Notes: a model not told the origin generated them from the letters alone. 64,000 bases of DNA from Desulfovibrio sp. UCD-KL4C (GCF_006210265.1 NZ_VCNC01000002.1:124001-188000), one strand, 5' to 3'; shown: positions 43,621 to 53,329, counted from the first letter of the stretch. Numbers and translations are program-made.

Positions 43621-44607
43621 TTAAACTGTCGCATCAACTTTTTTAATCAGGCGAACGAGCTGGTTGGAAAAGCTGGATTCATTGTCATACCAGACAATAA
43701 GTTTGAGCATATTTTCTTCCATTACAGATGTTAGCTGACCATCAACAACTCCTCCGTAGGTGCTGCCAATGTAATCGGTAGAAACAAGGGGTTTATCAGT
43801 ATACCCCATATTCTCATTTGCAGCTTCTTTAAGAGCGGCATTAACTTCTTCAATGGTAGTTTTTTTTGCTAAGTCACAAGTAAGATCAACCAATGAAACA
43901 TTCGGAGTAGGAACGCGAAGGGACATGCCGTCCAGCTTTCCTGTTAGTTCAGGGATGACAAGCGCTACAGATTTTGCTGCACCAGTAGTTGTCGGAATTA
44001 TATTAACGGCGCATCCTCTTCCTCTACGAATATCTGGATGAGAACCATCAAGAACTCTTTGGTTCATTGTGTATGCATGGACTGTAGTCATGAGACCGCG
44101 TTCAATGCCGAAAACATCATTTATAACTTTTGCGACCGGAGCAAGACAGTTTGTTGTACAGGATGCTGCTGATACAATTTTATGTTCAGGCTTAAGATCG
44201 TTGTCGTTAACACCCATAACAACGGTTAAATCTGAATCTGATCCAGGAGCGCTAATAACAACTTTTTTAGCTCCGCATGCTATAGCTTTTTGGCAACTTT
44301 CACGATCTCGGAATTTTCCTGTGGATTCAACAACAATGTCGCATCCTAGTTCTCCCCATAGCCATTCACCGGGAGCGCAACGGGTAACTTTGATCTGTTT
44401 ACCGTTAACGGTAAAACCTTCTTCATTTGCAACGACTTCGGCATCCAATTTACCATGAACTGAGTCGTATTGCAAAAGAAGAGCAAGATCTTCGTTAGAA
44501 GCGCGTGCATTTATGGCAACAAGATCTATTTCTTTGCTGTTGTGAATAAGTCTTGTCAGGTAGCGACCTATTCTTCCAAATCCATTAATTCCGACTTTTA
44601 CAGCCAT
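43621..44607 (-). CDS. gap: Glyceraldehyde-3-phosphate dehydrogenase
   Basis: A 328-residue phosphorylating NAD-dependent GAPDH (type I). The N-terminus 'VGINGFGRIGRYLTR' binds NAD; the catalytic Cys is in 'SAASCTTNCLAP' with His in 'TVHAYT'. Phosphate-binding loops 'RRGRG' and 'TGAAKSVALVIPEL' follow, and 'WYDNE' closes the domain. It follows fba by 53 bp with a hairpin between them, so the pair forms a glycolytic/gluconeogenic operon. Confidence 0.96.
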   Translation of the reverse strand: MAVKVGINGFGRIGRYLTRLIHNSKEIDLVAINARASNEDLALLLQYDSVHGKLDAEVVANEEGFTVNGKQIKVTRCAPGEWLWGELGCDIVVESTGKFRDRESCQKAIACGAKKVVISAPGSDSDLTVVMGVNDNDLKPEHKIVSAASCTTNCLAPVAKVINDVFGIERGLMTTVHAYTMNQRVLDGSHPDIRRGRGCAVNIIPTTTGAAKSVALVIPELTGKLDGMSLRVPTPNVSLVDLTCDLAKKTTIEEVNAALKEAANENMGYTDKPLVSTDYIGSTYGGVVDGQLTSVMEENMLKLIVWYDNESSFSNQLVRLIKKVDATV

Positions 44608-44628
44608 TATTTACTCCTTCTAAAAGAT

Positions 44629-44653
44629 TAGCCGACTCAATAAAAGTCGGCTA
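44629..44653 (-). terminator. Hairpin between fba and gap
   Basis: Arms TAGCCGAC and GTCGGCTA with a 9-base loop. On the minus strand the following bases are ATCTTTT, a weak T-run, so this may be a partial terminator or a processing/stability hairpin that sets different levels of fba and gap. Confidence 0.6.
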
Positions 44654-44660
44654 AAATAGT

Positions 44661-45584
44661 TTAAGCTTTTCCAGAGCAACCCAGAACATTTGTGATTTTA
44701 TGGCGAACCATTTCTTTCACAGCTTTGCGGGCTTCACCAAGGTAACCTCTAGGGTCAAATTCAGTTGGATTTTGAGCTAAAAACTTGCGGATTTCGGCCG
44801 TCATAGCAAGGCGGATATCCGTATCAATATTAATTTTACAAACAGCTTTAGATGCCGCTTTACGAAGAAGATCTTCAGGTACTCCTTTTGCTCCACCAAT
44901 ATTACCACCAAATTCGTTTGCCATTTTTACAAATTTAGGGACAACGCTTGATGCTCCATGCAGAACTATCGGTAAATTAGGGAGCAATGCAGATATTTTA
45001 TCAAGACGGTCAAAATCAAGCCTTGCTTCACCTGTGAATTTATATGCACCGTGGCTGGTGCCGATTGCTACTGCAAGAGAGTCACAACCTGTTCGATCTG
45101 CAAATTCTGCAGCTTCATCAGGTTCTGTATAAATATGCTCGTCTGAGGAAACATCTTCTTCAATTCCGGCAAGTCTGCCAAGCTCTGCTTCTACCCATAC
45201 TCCGTGATCATGTGCATATGTTACGACTTGCTTAGTCAAAGCTATATTTTCTTCAAAAGGAAGATGAGAACCATCTATCATTACTGAAGAAAATCCTCCG
45301 TCGATTACTTCTTTACACATTTCAAAAGTTGGTCCGTGGTCAAGATGGAGGACAACCGGAAGATCTGATACTTCAAGAGCTGCTTCCATCAATTTAATAA
45401 TATATCTTTGGCCTGCATATTTACGGGCACCGGCTGAAACCTGTAGAATGACTGGTGCGTTTTCTTCGCTGCCAGCTTCCATGATACCTTGAATGATTTC
45501 CATATTGTTTACATTAAATGCTCCAATAGCATAGCCTCCGGCATAGGCTCCTGCGAACATTTCTTTTGGTGAAACGAGTGGCAT
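44661..45584 (-). CDS. fba: Class II fructose-bisphosphate aldolase
   Basis: A 307-residue zinc-dependent aldolase from the ATG at 45584, which has GGAGGAG. The ATG at 45653 adds 23 unlikely residues. Zinc ligands His are in 'HLDHG' and 'AIGTSHGAYKF', with 'LHGASSV' near the active site. 'INIDTDIRLAMTAEIR' is the class II C-terminal block. It is first in the fba-gap operon. Confidence 0.95.
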   Translation of the reverse strand: MPLVSPKEMFAGAYAGGYAIGAFNVNNMEIIQGIMEAGSEENAPVILQVSAGARKYAGQRYIIKLMEAALEVSDLPVVLHLDHGPTFEMCKEVIDGGFSSVMIDGSHLPFEENIALTKQVVTYAHDHGVWVEAELGRLAGIEEDVSSDEHIYTEPDEAAEFADRTGCDSLAVAIGTSHGAYKFTGEARLDFDRLDKISALLPNLPIVLHGASSVVPKFVKMANEFGGNIGGAKGVPEDLLRKAASKAVCKINIDTDIRLAMTAEIRKFLAQNPTEFDPRGYLGEARKAVKEMVRHKITNVLGCSGKA

Positions 45585-45787
45585 AAAACTCCTCCGTGGT
45601 AAAATGAATGAAGTAAAAAAAGTTGCTAAAAAAGTAACGCTGAACTGAAACATCAGTTCTAATAATCAACAAAAAATAAAATTACAGAACTTGAAGTCAG
45701 GAAAAATTACCGATTTTGGTTCCAAATATTAATTATGTACACTATGTAGAAACTAAATGTCCATAAACAGTTTAAAAAGTATGTTGA

Positions 45788-46543
45788 TTATGTGTTAAAA
45801 GCTTGCTCAAGAGCAGTAATTGCTTCTCTATCCGTAAAATCAAAATGGAGTGGAGTCATAGTAATATGACCTTTTGTGAGCAGATCCCGGTCAGTTCCGG
45901 TACTTATAAGTTTTTTCGGCATAACGCCGTCCAGCCAGTAATACGTCCCACCGCGTGGATCTTTTCTGGCATCATACCAATCATGCCAAGACACTCTGGT
46001 GTGTCTGCAAAATTTAATCTTAAGAGTATCAGCTATTTTCAATGCTGGAAAGTTAAGATTCAAAACTGTTTTCTTCTCAAACTTAGACCATGGTATTTCA
46101 CTCAACATTTCAATACAATAGTCTGCCTGACCCGTTAGGTCGGTTGGGTTAAAAGCATCATAGGAGACGGCTAAAGCAGGTATCCCCATGAGAGCTCCTT
46201 CCGTAGCTGCTGAAACAGTTCCGGAATATAGTATATCCACGCCGACGTTGGCTCCGCTATTGATCCCTGAAATTACAATGTCAGGTTTTTTATCAAGCAA
46301 AGTTGTAAGCCCCAGTTTTACACAGTCAACCGGAGTTCCGTAAACGCCAAATCCTGAGAACCCGTCTTCTTTAAATTCTTTAACACGAAGAGGGGAGGAC
46401 AGTGATACTGCATGGCCAACAGCAGATTGCTCAGTGACAGGTGCAACTACTTGAACATTGTGCCCTGCTTTTTTTATACTGCTGTATAAAGATCTCAAGC
46501 CTACGGCTTGTATTCCGTCATCGTTCGTCAAAAGTATGTTCAT
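45788..46543 (-). CDS. surE: 5'/3'-nucleotidase SurE
   Basis: A 251-residue metal-dependent nucleoside monophosphate phosphatase. The start at 46543 gives 'MNILLTNDDGIQAVG', with the Asp-Asp metal site. 'GTPVDCVKLGL' and 'VISGINSGANVG' complete the SurE pattern. The four-residue upstream extension (46555) is less likely. GGAAA precedes the start. It is a single gene. Confidence 0.94.
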   Translation of the reverse strand: MNILLTNDDGIQAVGLRSLYSSIKKAGHNVQVVAPVTEQSAVGHAVSLSSPLRVKEFKEDGFSGFGVYGTPVDCVKLGLTTLLDKKPDIVISGINSGANVGVDILYSGTVSAATEGALMGIPALAVSYDAFNPTDLTGQADYCIEMLSEIPWSKFEKKTVLNLNFPALKIADTLKIKFCRHTRVSWHDWYDARKDPRGGTYYWLDGVMPKKLISTGTDRDLLTKGHITMTPLHFDFTDREAITALEQAFNT

Positions 46544-46691
46544 AATAATTTCCAATTGAAAAAAAAATTGGACAGTCTTCTAATGCTTTGACTATGAATA
46601 CAACTTCGAAGCAGTAATTTTATGCAAACCGCAACGGTAAAACACCAACGCCACGAGGCGAGTTATCAAAGCAATTCAGGAATAGCAAGAA

Positions 46692-47726
46692 GTGTCACAA
46701 AAAACTATATATATTAAAGACCTTATTAATGGTTTAAGGATCAGAGACGTGTTTCTAGTTGTTGATGCTCAGGTTCGGGAATCAAAAAATGGTCCTTTTT
46801 GGAACTTGCGTTTACAGGATAATTCAGGATCAGTAGAAGCAAAAATATGGAGTCCTTTAAGTCAGGCATTTACAAGTCTTAAAGCAGGGATGTTTGTCGT
46901 TGCTGGTGGAATGGTCGGATCATTCAGAGATCAACCGCAACTGACAATAGAACAACTTGAAATACTTGATCCTGATCAATCTGAACTTGAAATATCAGAT
47001 TTTCTACCGTCAAGTCATCAAAAACCTGAAGAAATGCTACAGGAATTAGAGTACATGGTAGCTGAGCATATGGTTCATCCTCCATGGAAAAAATTTTGTC
47101 GCAAGGTTTTAAATAATGAAGAAATTCATAAACGATTACTTTGCGCAACAGGTGCAAAAACAGTCCATCATGCCTATGTAGGTGGACTTTTAGAACATAC
47201 TCTTTCAGTTGCTAAACTTTGCATGTCTATTTGTGATAATTATCCGCAGATTGATAGACAAGTCGTACTTGCCGCGGCAATTTTTCATGATTTAGGAAAA
47301 GCATGGGAACTTACCGGGGGGCTTAAAAATGACTATACAGACGAAGGGCGTTTGCTTGGTCATATTCATATAGGAGTTGAAATTTTAGAACCTTTTCTCC
47401 TAAAATCTAAAGATTTGGATCAAAAGTTAAAGCTCCACTTTAAGCATTTGATTTTGTCTCACCATGGTGAATATGAGTACGGTGCTCCTAAACGTCCCAA
47501 AACACCTGAAGCTTTTATTTTGCATTTTGCTGATAATATAGATGCAAAAATGAATACAATTTTTGCAGAACTTGATAAAATTGATGGAAAAGAAAGTAGT
47601 TGGACTCCATATCAGCGTTTTCTTGATAGATATTTGTATAAATCGGAAAAATCTCCCAATGAGAGTAATTTTCAATCTGACAAAAAAAAATCGGAGGCTC
47701 AATGTTCATTACCTTTGAAGGCATAG
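46692..47726 (+). CDS. YhaM-like 3'-5' exoribonuclease (OB + HD domains)
   Basis: A 344-residue nuclease with an N-terminal OB-fold (about 5-95, '[20 protein letters not shown]') and an HD domain (about 130-310) with '[12 protein letters not shown]' and '[12 protein letters not shown]'. It should degrade RNA or single-stranded DNA 3' to 5', by family. The start codon is GTG with AGGAA upstream. It overlaps tmk by 25 bp. YhaM is best known in Firmicutes but occurs in deltaproteobacteria too. Confidence 0.85.
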   Translation: MSQKTIYIKDLINGLRIRDVFLVVDAQVRESKNGPFWNLRLQDNSGSVEAKIWSPLSQAFTSLKAGMFVVAGGMVGSFRDQPQLTIEQLEILDPDQSELEISDFLPSSHQKPEEMLQELEYMVAEHMVHPPWKKFCRKVLNNEEIHKRLLCATGAKTVHHAYVGGLLEHTLSVAKLCMSICDNYPQIDRQVVLAAAIFHDLGKAWELTGGLKNDYTDEGRLLGHIHIGVEILEPFLLKSKDLDQKLKLHFKHLILSHHGEYEYGAPKRPKTPEAFILHFADNIDAKMNTIFAELDKIDGKESSWTPYQRFLDRYLYKSEKSPNESNFQSDKKKSEAQCSLPLKA

Positions 47727-48346
47727 AAGGGACTGGAAAAACAACTCAAATTAAGCGTGTTGTAGAGTTTTTAAAAGAAACAGGGCATGAGGTTGATGTT
47801 ACCCTTGAACCTGGAGGAAGTAGAATCGGTAAAGAATTACGCAAAATTTTACTCAATATGGGGAGTACAGATATAACAGGTCCGTGTGAGCTGTTTCTTT
47901 ATCTTGCAGATAGAGCACAGCATGTAAGTCAGGTGATTTTACCCGCTGTTGAAGCAGGGCGTGTTGTTCTATGTGATAGGTTTGCGGACTCTACTATAGT
48001 TTATCAAGGTTATGGACGCGGTCTTGATCCAAAATTATTGAGAGAGCTTAACGAAGTTGCTGTGTCCGGATGCTGGCCGGATTTAACCATCCTACTTGAT
48101 ATCGATCCGGAGTTAGGTCTTAAACGAGCCACCAGTAGAAATTTAGATGAAGATAAAACTCAAGAAGAAGGAAGATTTGAAGCTGAATCAATAGATTTTC
48201 ATTCTAGAGTAAGAGAAGGGTATTTAACTTGGGCTGCACTTAATAGTGATAGAATCGTTATAATTAATGCTGATCAGACCCCAGATGAGATTTTTTTGCA
48301 GATTAAGGATAAAATTTTAAAAATTTTAGAAAAAAATAAAAAATAA
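47702..48346 (+). CDS. tmk: Thymidylate kinase
   Basis: A 214-residue dTMP kinase. The P-loop is '[15 protein letters not shown]', the DRY/DRF motif '[15 protein letters not shown]', and the LID region '[19 protein letters not shown]'. The usual 'TREPGG' reads 'TLEPGG' here, so the Arg is replaced by Leu, an oddity at a conserved place. CGGAGG precedes the ATG within the upstream gene, giving translational coupling. Confidence 0.94.
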   Translation: MFITFEGIEGTGKTTQIKRVVEFLKETGHEVDVTLEPGGSRIGKELRKILLNMGSTDITGPCELFLYLADRAQHVSQVILPAVEAGRVVLCDRFADSTIVYQGYGRGLDPKLLRELNEVAVSGCWPDLTILLDIDPELGLKRATSRNLDEDKTQEEGRFEAESIDFHSRVREGYLTWAALNSDRIVIINADQTPDEIFLQIKDKILKILEKNKK

Positions 48347-48780
48347 ATTATTCCGCTAAAATTATTTTTAATACCTCAAATTTATTAGGTTAAATTTAAA
48401 AAATAGGCTTTATTAAAGGTCAATGGTTTTGTTATTATCTAGGTAATACTTACAGTATTTACGTGCTACTCTAAAAAATGCTATTGAAGATATCAAATGT
48501 TTAATCTTTGAGATATTTTTTAGTAAAAGAAGATCTTTTTATGTATAACAAATTAGAAATAGTGTTATATAGTACTGTTGTTGTCTATAAAAAATGCAAT
48601 GAGTCATCTAAAACAGCAATTTTGCATTTAGGGTTGACGCAGTCATAGTTAAATGGTTTATATCTAATTACAATATTCGATGGGTAAACAGTTGCATGGA
48701 CAAGAAAATTAAATGTTTTACTTGTGTAAAATATTTAATTGCAATTGTAGACTGGTTATAGGGTATGTATTCACGGTTTC

Positions 48781-48804
48781 GGAATCGGATATGTTTCTGA
48801 TTCC
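48781..48804 (+). promoter_or_regulatory. Leader stem-loop 1 upstream of hynB
   Basis: GGAATCGGA pairs with TCTGATTCC (one G-U pair) around a short loop. It precedes the terminator-like hairpin by 18 bases and could act as an anti-terminator partner or a binding site. Confidence 0.5.
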
Positions 48805-48822
48805 ACCTTGAAATCCGTATTG

Positions 48823-48848
48823 TCAGGGGGTAACTCCCGCTGATTTTT
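48823..48848 (+). promoter_or_regulatory. Terminator-like leader hairpin upstream of hynB
   Basis: TCAG-GGG pairs with CCC-G-CTGA (one bulged G) around a short loop and is followed by TTTTT, ending about 20 bp before the hynB start codon and just before GGAGG. This looks like an intrinsic attenuator in the leader. Confidence 0.5.
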
Positions 48849-48869
48849 AATTAGAGGATGGAGGTTTTT

Positions 48870-49817
48870 ATGAAATTCTCTGTGGGACTCGGAAAGGATG
48901 GAGCGGAACAACGCCTGGAGCAGAATGGTGTATCCCGCCGTGACTTCATGAAGTTCTGCGCAACAACTGCCGCTGTTATGGGTATGGGACCAGCTTTTGC
49001 GCCGACTGTAGCTGAAGCCCTTACTCAAAAAAGGCGTCCTTCTGTTGTTTATCTGCACATGGCCGAATGTACCGGCTGTTCAGAAGCAGTTCTTCGTACT
49101 GTTTCTCCTTACATTGATGCTTTGATTCTTGACACTATTTCTCTTGATTATCATGAAACTATTATGGCTGCCGCCGGTCATGCTGCTGAAGAAGCATTGC
49201 ATGAAGCTGTCAACGCACCTGAAGGCTTTATCTGTGTAGTAGAAGGGGGTATTCCTACTGCTCATGAAGGCGAATGGGGTAAAGTCGGCGGTAAGTCTAT
49301 GCTCGACATTTGCAAAGAGATAGTTCCTAAAGCAAAAGCTACTATTTGTATCGGTACATGCGCATGTTATGGCGGTGTTCAAGCTGCTGCACCAAATCCT
49401 TCAAAGGCAATGGGTGTAAGTAAAGCTCTTGGCGGAATTACTACTGTAAATCTACCTGGTTGCCCTACTAATCCATACAATTTTGTGGGTGCAGTTGTTC
49501 ATTACCTTACTAAAGGTATTCCTGAACTTGATTCAGATGGTCGCCCAACCATTTTTTATGGTGAATCAGTTCATGACAACTGTCCTAGACTTGTGCATTT
49601 TGATGCTGATGAATTTGCACCATCTTTCAGTTCCGAAGAAGCCAGAAAAGGTTACTGTCTTTATGAATTAGGCTGTAAGGGGCCGGACACTTACAATAAT
49701 TGCCCGAAAGTCAAGTTTAATCAGACCAACTGGCCTGTTGATGCTGGGCATCCATGCATTGGTTGTAGTGAACCAGACTTCTGGGATGAAATGAGTCCGT
49801 TCTACGAACAGAGTTAG
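48870..49817 (+). CDS. hynB: Periplasmic [NiFe] hydrogenase small subunit
   Basis: A 315-residue electron-transfer subunit with three iron-sulfur clusters. The Tat signal '[18 protein letters not shown]' (about 22-39) exports the folded dimer. '[14 protein letters not shown]' binds the proximal cluster, '[10 protein letters not shown]' and '[15 protein letters not shown]' the others, and '[12 protein letters not shown]' closes it. The start at 48870 has GGAGG five bases upstream; the ATG at 48858 overlaps that site. It is first in the operon with hynA. Confidence 0.96.
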   Translation: MKFSVGLGKDGAEQRLEQNGVSRRDFMKFCATTAAVMGMGPAFAPTVAEALTQKRRPSVVYLHMAECTGCSEAVLRTVSPYIDALILDTISLDYHETIMAAAGHAAEEALHEAVNAPEGFICVVEGGIPTAHEGEWGKVGGKSMLDICKEIVPKAKATICIGTCACYGGVQAAAPNPSKAMGVSKALGGITTVNLPGCPTNPYNFVGAVVHYLTKGIPELDSDGRPTIFYGESVHDNCPRLVHFDADEFAPSFSSEEARKGYCLYELGCKGPDTYNNCPKVKFNQTNWPVDAGHPCIGCSEPDFWDEMSPFYEQS

Positions 49818-49877
49818 TTTCATCTTTATTATTTGGAAGTTTGTTGAAGTTACATTCTATTTTCTGGAGGATTGTAT

Positions 49878-51587
49878 ATGTCTGGTTGCAAGTCAAAGTC
49901 GGGTCCATCTATAATGGCGACCCCCTTCGATAAAAATTATACTGGTCCCGTTACGGTTGACCCGCTTACTCGAATCGAAGGTCATTTAAAAATTGAAGTT
50001 GAAGTTGAAAATGGTAAAGTTAGCAATGTTTGGAGTAGTGCTCAGCTCTTCCGCGGGCTGGAAATTATTCTAAAAGGGCGTGATCCTAGAGATGCACAGC
50101 ATTTCACTCAGCGGTCATGTGGTGTTTGTACTTACGTACATGCTCTTGCTTCAACCCGAGCCGTAGACAACGCTGTCGGTGTAGATAAACATCTACCTGA
50201 AAATGCAAAAATTATCCGTAACTTAGTTATGGCTTCTCAGTATCTGCATGACCATATTGTTCATTTCTATCATTTACATGCACTTGACTGGGTTGACGTA
50301 GTCAGCGGCCTTCAGGCCGACCCTGTTAAAGCTGCAAAACTTGCTAACAGCATGTCTTCACGTGTTACCAAACCGGAAGACCTTAAAGCTGTTCAGGAAA
50401 AATTAAAAGCATTTGTAAGTTCTGGACAGCTCGGTATTTTCACAAATGCTTACTTCCTCGGTGGGCATGATGCTTACTATCTTAAACCAGAAGAAAACCT
50501 TATTGCTACTGCTCATTATCTTGAAGGTCTTCACCTTCAGGTTAAAGCTGCACGTGCTATGGCTGTTTTCGGTGCTAAGAATCCGCATCCTCAGTTCACC
50601 ATCGTCGGTGGTGTAACTTGCTACGATGCATTGTCAAAAGAACGTATTCAAGAGTTTAAAGATCTTTACAACGAAACCAAAAAATTCGTTGATGAATGTT
50701 ATATCCCTGACCTGTTGATGGTAGCTTCCTACTATAAAGACTGGGCTGGAATCGGTGGAACACATAACTTCTTAAGCTTTGGTGAATTCCCTGCTAAAGA
50801 AACTGATATTAATAGCCGCTTCATTCCTCAGGGTGTAATCATGAACCGTGACCTTAAAAATGTCATGGACTTTGATCCTAACTCCATCAAAGAAGATATC
50901 AAACACAGCTGGTATAAGGGAGAGTCTTCTCTGCATCCTTATGACGGTGAAACTGATCCTCAGTATACTTCATACGAAGACAGGGATCGTTACTCATGGA
51001 TGAAAGCTCCTCGTTATAAAGGAGAATCCATGGAAGTTGGTCCTCTTGCTCATGTTCTAACAGCTTACGCTAGAGGACATAAGGATTTCGTTCCTGTTGT
51101 TGATAGTGTTCTCAGTCACCTTGGAGTTGGAGCTGACGCTTTATTTTCCACTCTTGGTCGTACAGCTGCCCGCGGTATTGAAACCACTGTTGTTGCTAAC
51201 GCAATGTCTGAATGGGTTGAGAACCTTGAAGACAACATCAGCTCAGGTAACACTGATATCGCCGTTGAATGGGAAATGCCTGATGAAGCTGAAGGTGTCG
51301 GATTCGTCGGCGCACCTCGTGGTGCTCTTTCTCACTGGATTAAGATTAAAGGCGGAAAAATCGAGAACTTCCAGCTTGTTGTTCCTTCAACATGGAACCT
51401 CGGACCACGCTGTAATCAGAACAAAATGTCAGCTGTTGAAGAAGCCCTTATCGGAACTCCAATCGCTGATCCTAAACGTCCTGTTGAAATCCTTCGTACT
51501 GTTCATTCATACGATCCTTGCATTGCTTGTGGTGTGCATGTTATCGATGCTAAAACAAATGAAGTTCATAAATTCAAGGTAATGTAG
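49878..51587 (+). CDS. hynA: Periplasmic [NiFe] hydrogenase large subunit
   Basis: A 569-residue catalytic subunit. The start at 49878 has GGAGG; TTG two codons upstream is ignored. The L1 'RIEGHLKIEVEVENG', L2 'RSCGVCTYVHALAS' and C-terminal 'DPCIACGVH' motifs provide the four nickel-binding cysteines. All are Cys, so it is [NiFe] and not [NiFeSe]. The 15-residue tail after His would be removed by the protease encoded next. A strong terminator follows before that gene. Confidence 0.97.
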   Translation: MSGCKSKSGPSIMATPFDKNYTGPVTVDPLTRIEGHLKIEVEVENGKVSNVWSSAQLFRGLEIILKGRDPRDAQHFTQRSCGVCTYVHALASTRAVDNAVGVDKHLPENAKIIRNLVMASQYLHDHIVHFYHLHALDWVDVVSGLQADPVKAAKLANSMSSRVTKPEDLKAVQEKLKAFVSSGQLGIFTNAYFLGGHDAYYLKPEENLIATAHYLEGLHLQVKAARAMAVFGAKNPHPQFTIVGGVTCYDALSKERIQEFKDLYNETKKFVDECYIPDLLMVASYYKDWAGIGGTHNFLSFGEFPAKETDINSRFIPQGVIMNRDLKNVMDFDPNSIKEDIKHSWYKGESSLHPYDGETDPQYTSYEDRDRYSWMKAPRYKGESMEVGPLAHVLTAYARGHKDFVPVVDSVLSHLGVGADALFSTLGRTAARGIETTVVANAMSEWVENLEDNISSGNTDIAVEWEMPDEAEGVGFVGAPRGALSHWIKIKGGKIENFQLVVPSTWNLGPRCNQNKMSAVEEALIGTPIADPKRPVEILRTVHSYDPCIACGVHVIDAKTNEVHKFKVM

Positions 51588-51609
51588 CCCTGAGTTTCCG
51601 ATTAGTTAA

Positions 51610-51642
51610 CGGGAATCCGGGCTTTCCGGATTCCCGTTTTTT
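51610..51642 (+). terminator. Terminator between hynA and the protease gene
   Basis: The 11-bp stem CGGGAATCCGG / CCGGATTCCCG has a 5-base loop and is followed by TTTTTT. It lies 22 bp after hynA and 17 bp before the next start codon, so it should reduce transcription into the maturation genes. Confidence 0.88.
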
Positions 51643-51658
51643 ATTTAAAAGGATTAAA

Positions 51659-52147
51659 ATGTCTGAAAGTCAAAAAATTTTAGTTCTAGGAGTTGGTAAT
51701 ATTCTTTTTACCGATGAGGGCATCGGTGTAAAAGTTGTAACTGATCTGCAAAAAGAATTTTCGTTTTCCCCTAATGTCACGCTAATGGATGGTGGAACAT
51801 TGGGAACCATTCTTATGGGACCTATTATGGAATGTGACATGCTAATAGTGGTTGATGCAGTACTTGGTGATGATAAGCCAGGGTCTGTTTACCGCTTGAC
51901 AGGAGAAGATTTGCGTAAGAGCTTAGCTTTTAAAGATTCTATGCATCAGACTGATTTGCTTGATACATTAGTTTTATGTGATCTGTGTGACAGTCGTCCT
52001 GATTGTGTTGTTGTGGGTGTTGAACCGTTTGATTACCAGACCATGTGTGAGCATGTTTCTGATACTGTTAAAGTTCAGTTGCCTACAATGAAAGAAAGGG
52101 TGCTTGAAGAAGTTTTCGCTGCTGGCGGTACATATAAAGCAGTATAA
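51659..52147 (+). CDS. Hydrogenase maturation protease (HupD/HybD family)
   Basis: A 162-residue endopeptidase that cleaves the C-terminus of the large subunit after nickel insertion. 'LGVGNILFTDEGIGVKV' with Glu/Asp metal ligands, 'DGGTLGTILMGP' and 'VVDAV' are the family motifs, and the third ligand His lies in 'SMHQTDLLDTL'. AAAGGA precedes the ATG. It is placed for dedicated processing of the HynA precursor upstream. Confidence 0.94.
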   Translation: MSESQKILVLGVGNILFTDEGIGVKVVTDLQKEFSFSPNVTLMDGGTLGTILMGPIMECDMLIVVDAVLGDDKPGSVYRLTGEDLRKSLAFKDSMHQTDLLDTLVLCDLCDSRPDCVVVGVEPFDYQTMCEHVSDTVKVQLPTMKERVLEEVFAAGGTYKAV

Positions 52148-52178
52148 GTTGCACCAACTGTAAATAAGGGGTTTTTCC

Positions 52179-52436
52179 ATGTGTTTAGCTATTCCTGTTG
52201 AAATTGAGTCCATTAACGACAATGTTGCTCGCTGTCGTGTGGGTGAAGGTGAAACATATCTTGATGCTTCATTGATGCTTATGGGTGATGAAGTTGAAGT
52301 TGGGGATTATCTTATAGTTCATGCCGGATTTGCATTAAGAAAATTGGAAACATCTGAAGCAGAAGAAACTCTTAAAATATTGAGAGAAATGCTAAGTCTG
52401 GCGGATGGAACAAAACCTGAAGCTTGCGGTTTTTAA
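52179..52436 (+). CDS. hypC: Hydrogenase assembly chaperone HypC
   Basis: An 85-residue HypC/HupF family protein that carries the Fe(CN)2CO unit to the large-subunit precursor with HypD. The N-terminal 'MCLAIPVEI' contains the essential Cys2 after Met removal, and 'VGDYLIVHAGFAL' is the family block. The remaining hyp genes are not in this window. It follows the protease gene by 31 bp. Confidence 0.95.
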   Translation: MCLAIPVEIESINDNVARCRVGEGETYLDASLMLMGDEVEVGDYLIVHAGFALRKLETSEAEETLKILREMLSLADGTKPEACGF

Positions 52437-52555
52437 TTATATAATTATCCCTTTAATTTTAGGTTATAAGACCTAATGATAAATCCCGTAATCATATAGT
52501 AAGATTATGGGCTTTATGTGTACGAGATGAGTACTTATAATAAGCTGAATTTTAA

Positions 52556-52601
52556 TTAAAAATAGAAGTCTCCTATTAGTTTCAGGAGGCTTCTATTTTT
52601 T
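52556..52601. terminator. Bidirectional terminator hypC / flavoprotein
   Basis: Arms AATAGAAG(T)CTCCT and AGGAGGCTTCTATT are flanked by an A-run and a T-run between convergent genes. A weaker hairpin (CCCGTAATC / GATTATGGG, 52485-52511) lies upstream of it. Confidence 0.8.
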
Positions 52602-52606
52602 AAGAA

Positions 52607-53212
52607 TTAATCACGCGGAGCAGGGTATGAATCAACATGCGGGGCAATAGCTTTTCCAAGCCAGTTAATTGCCTTACCCAGATGATTCATATTTCTTAAA
52701 CCTTCTGCATCATTTTTTACTTCACCTTTTTCTCTTCCGTAACCAATGTTCCAATAAGTAGATCCAGGAACAATCATCTGACTCATTAGAAACATGTGAT
52801 TAATGCTATCGTAGACGTGTGTTGCTCCGCCTCGGCGAACCGCTACAACCGCTGCACCTATTTTACCGCGAAGTCTTTGCCCATTAGAAATAGACACATA
52901 TCCAGTACGGTCTAAAACAGCTTTAAGTTCAGCTGTAACATCTGTAAAATATGTTGGCGAACCGAAGATCAATGCATCTGCACGTATTATTTTTTCAAAT
53001 ATTTCATTGAAATTATCTGTTTTTATAACACATTTATTGTCTTGATTTTCTCTACACTTGTTACAAGCCATACACCCATGCATGGGTTTTCCACCTACTC
53101 TTATTATTTCAGTTTCCCAGCCTGATTCGCTTAATGGCTCAAGAACTGTTTCCAATAGTATTTGAGTATTTCCACCCTTACGGGGACTTCCGTTAATAGC
53201 TAATGCGTACAT
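52607..53212 (-). CDS. NAD(P)H-dependent FMN reductase / iron-sulfur flavoprotein-like
   Basis: A 201-residue flavodoxin-fold protein. 'INGSPRKGGNTQILLE' binds FMN phosphate; 'CMACNKCRENQDNKC' (about 48-62) is a Cys cluster of the iron-sulfur flavoprotein type; 'FGSPTYFTDVTAELKAVLDR' follows. It likely reduces quinone, metal or oxygen-derived stress compounds. It is divergent from an HxlR regulator with a palindromic operator between, suggesting repression relieved by redox stress. Confidence 0.88.
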   Translation of the reverse strand: MYALAINGSPRKGGNTQILLETVLEPLSESGWETEIIRVGGKPMHGCMACNKCRENQDNKCVIKTDNFNEIFEKIIRADALIFGSPTYFTDVTAELKAVLDRTGYVSISNGQRLRGKIGAAVVAVRRGGATHVYDSINHMFLMSQMIVPGSTYWNIGYGREKGEVKNDAEGLRNMNHLGKAINWLGKAIAPHVDSYPAPRD

Positions 53213-53271
53213 TTGTTTCTCCTTATTTTTTTTAATAGCGAGGTAATAATATCGTATTCTTATTTTTTTAC

Positions 53272-53298
53272 AAGTACAAACTTATTTGTTATGTACTT
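53272..53298. promoter_or_regulatory. Candidate HxlR operator
   Basis: AAGTAC and GTACTT face each other across 15 bp in the short divergent region between the flavoprotein and HxlR genes. HxlR-family regulators commonly use GTAC-containing palindromes. Confidence 0.6.
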
Positions 53299-53329
53299 AC
53301 ATAAAAGATAGTATTGAGAGGTTTTATTT

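Larger units (their letters stand above)
48347..48869. other. Long leader/promoter region of the hydrogenase operon
   Basis: About 520 bp of AT-rich sequence between tmk and hynB, with GC-rich RNA structure only in the last 90 bp. No coding frame with a ribosome binding site and no sigma-54 type TGGCAC-N5-TTGC element was found. Two hairpins (48781-48804 and 48823-48848) lie in front of hynB. Confidence 0.5.

Noticed and set aside
49878-51587. Selenocysteine [NiFeSe] hydrogenase, suggested by the yedF gene
   Set aside because: The C-terminal nickel motif reads DPCIACGVH with Cys codons and there is no in-frame TGA at that position.
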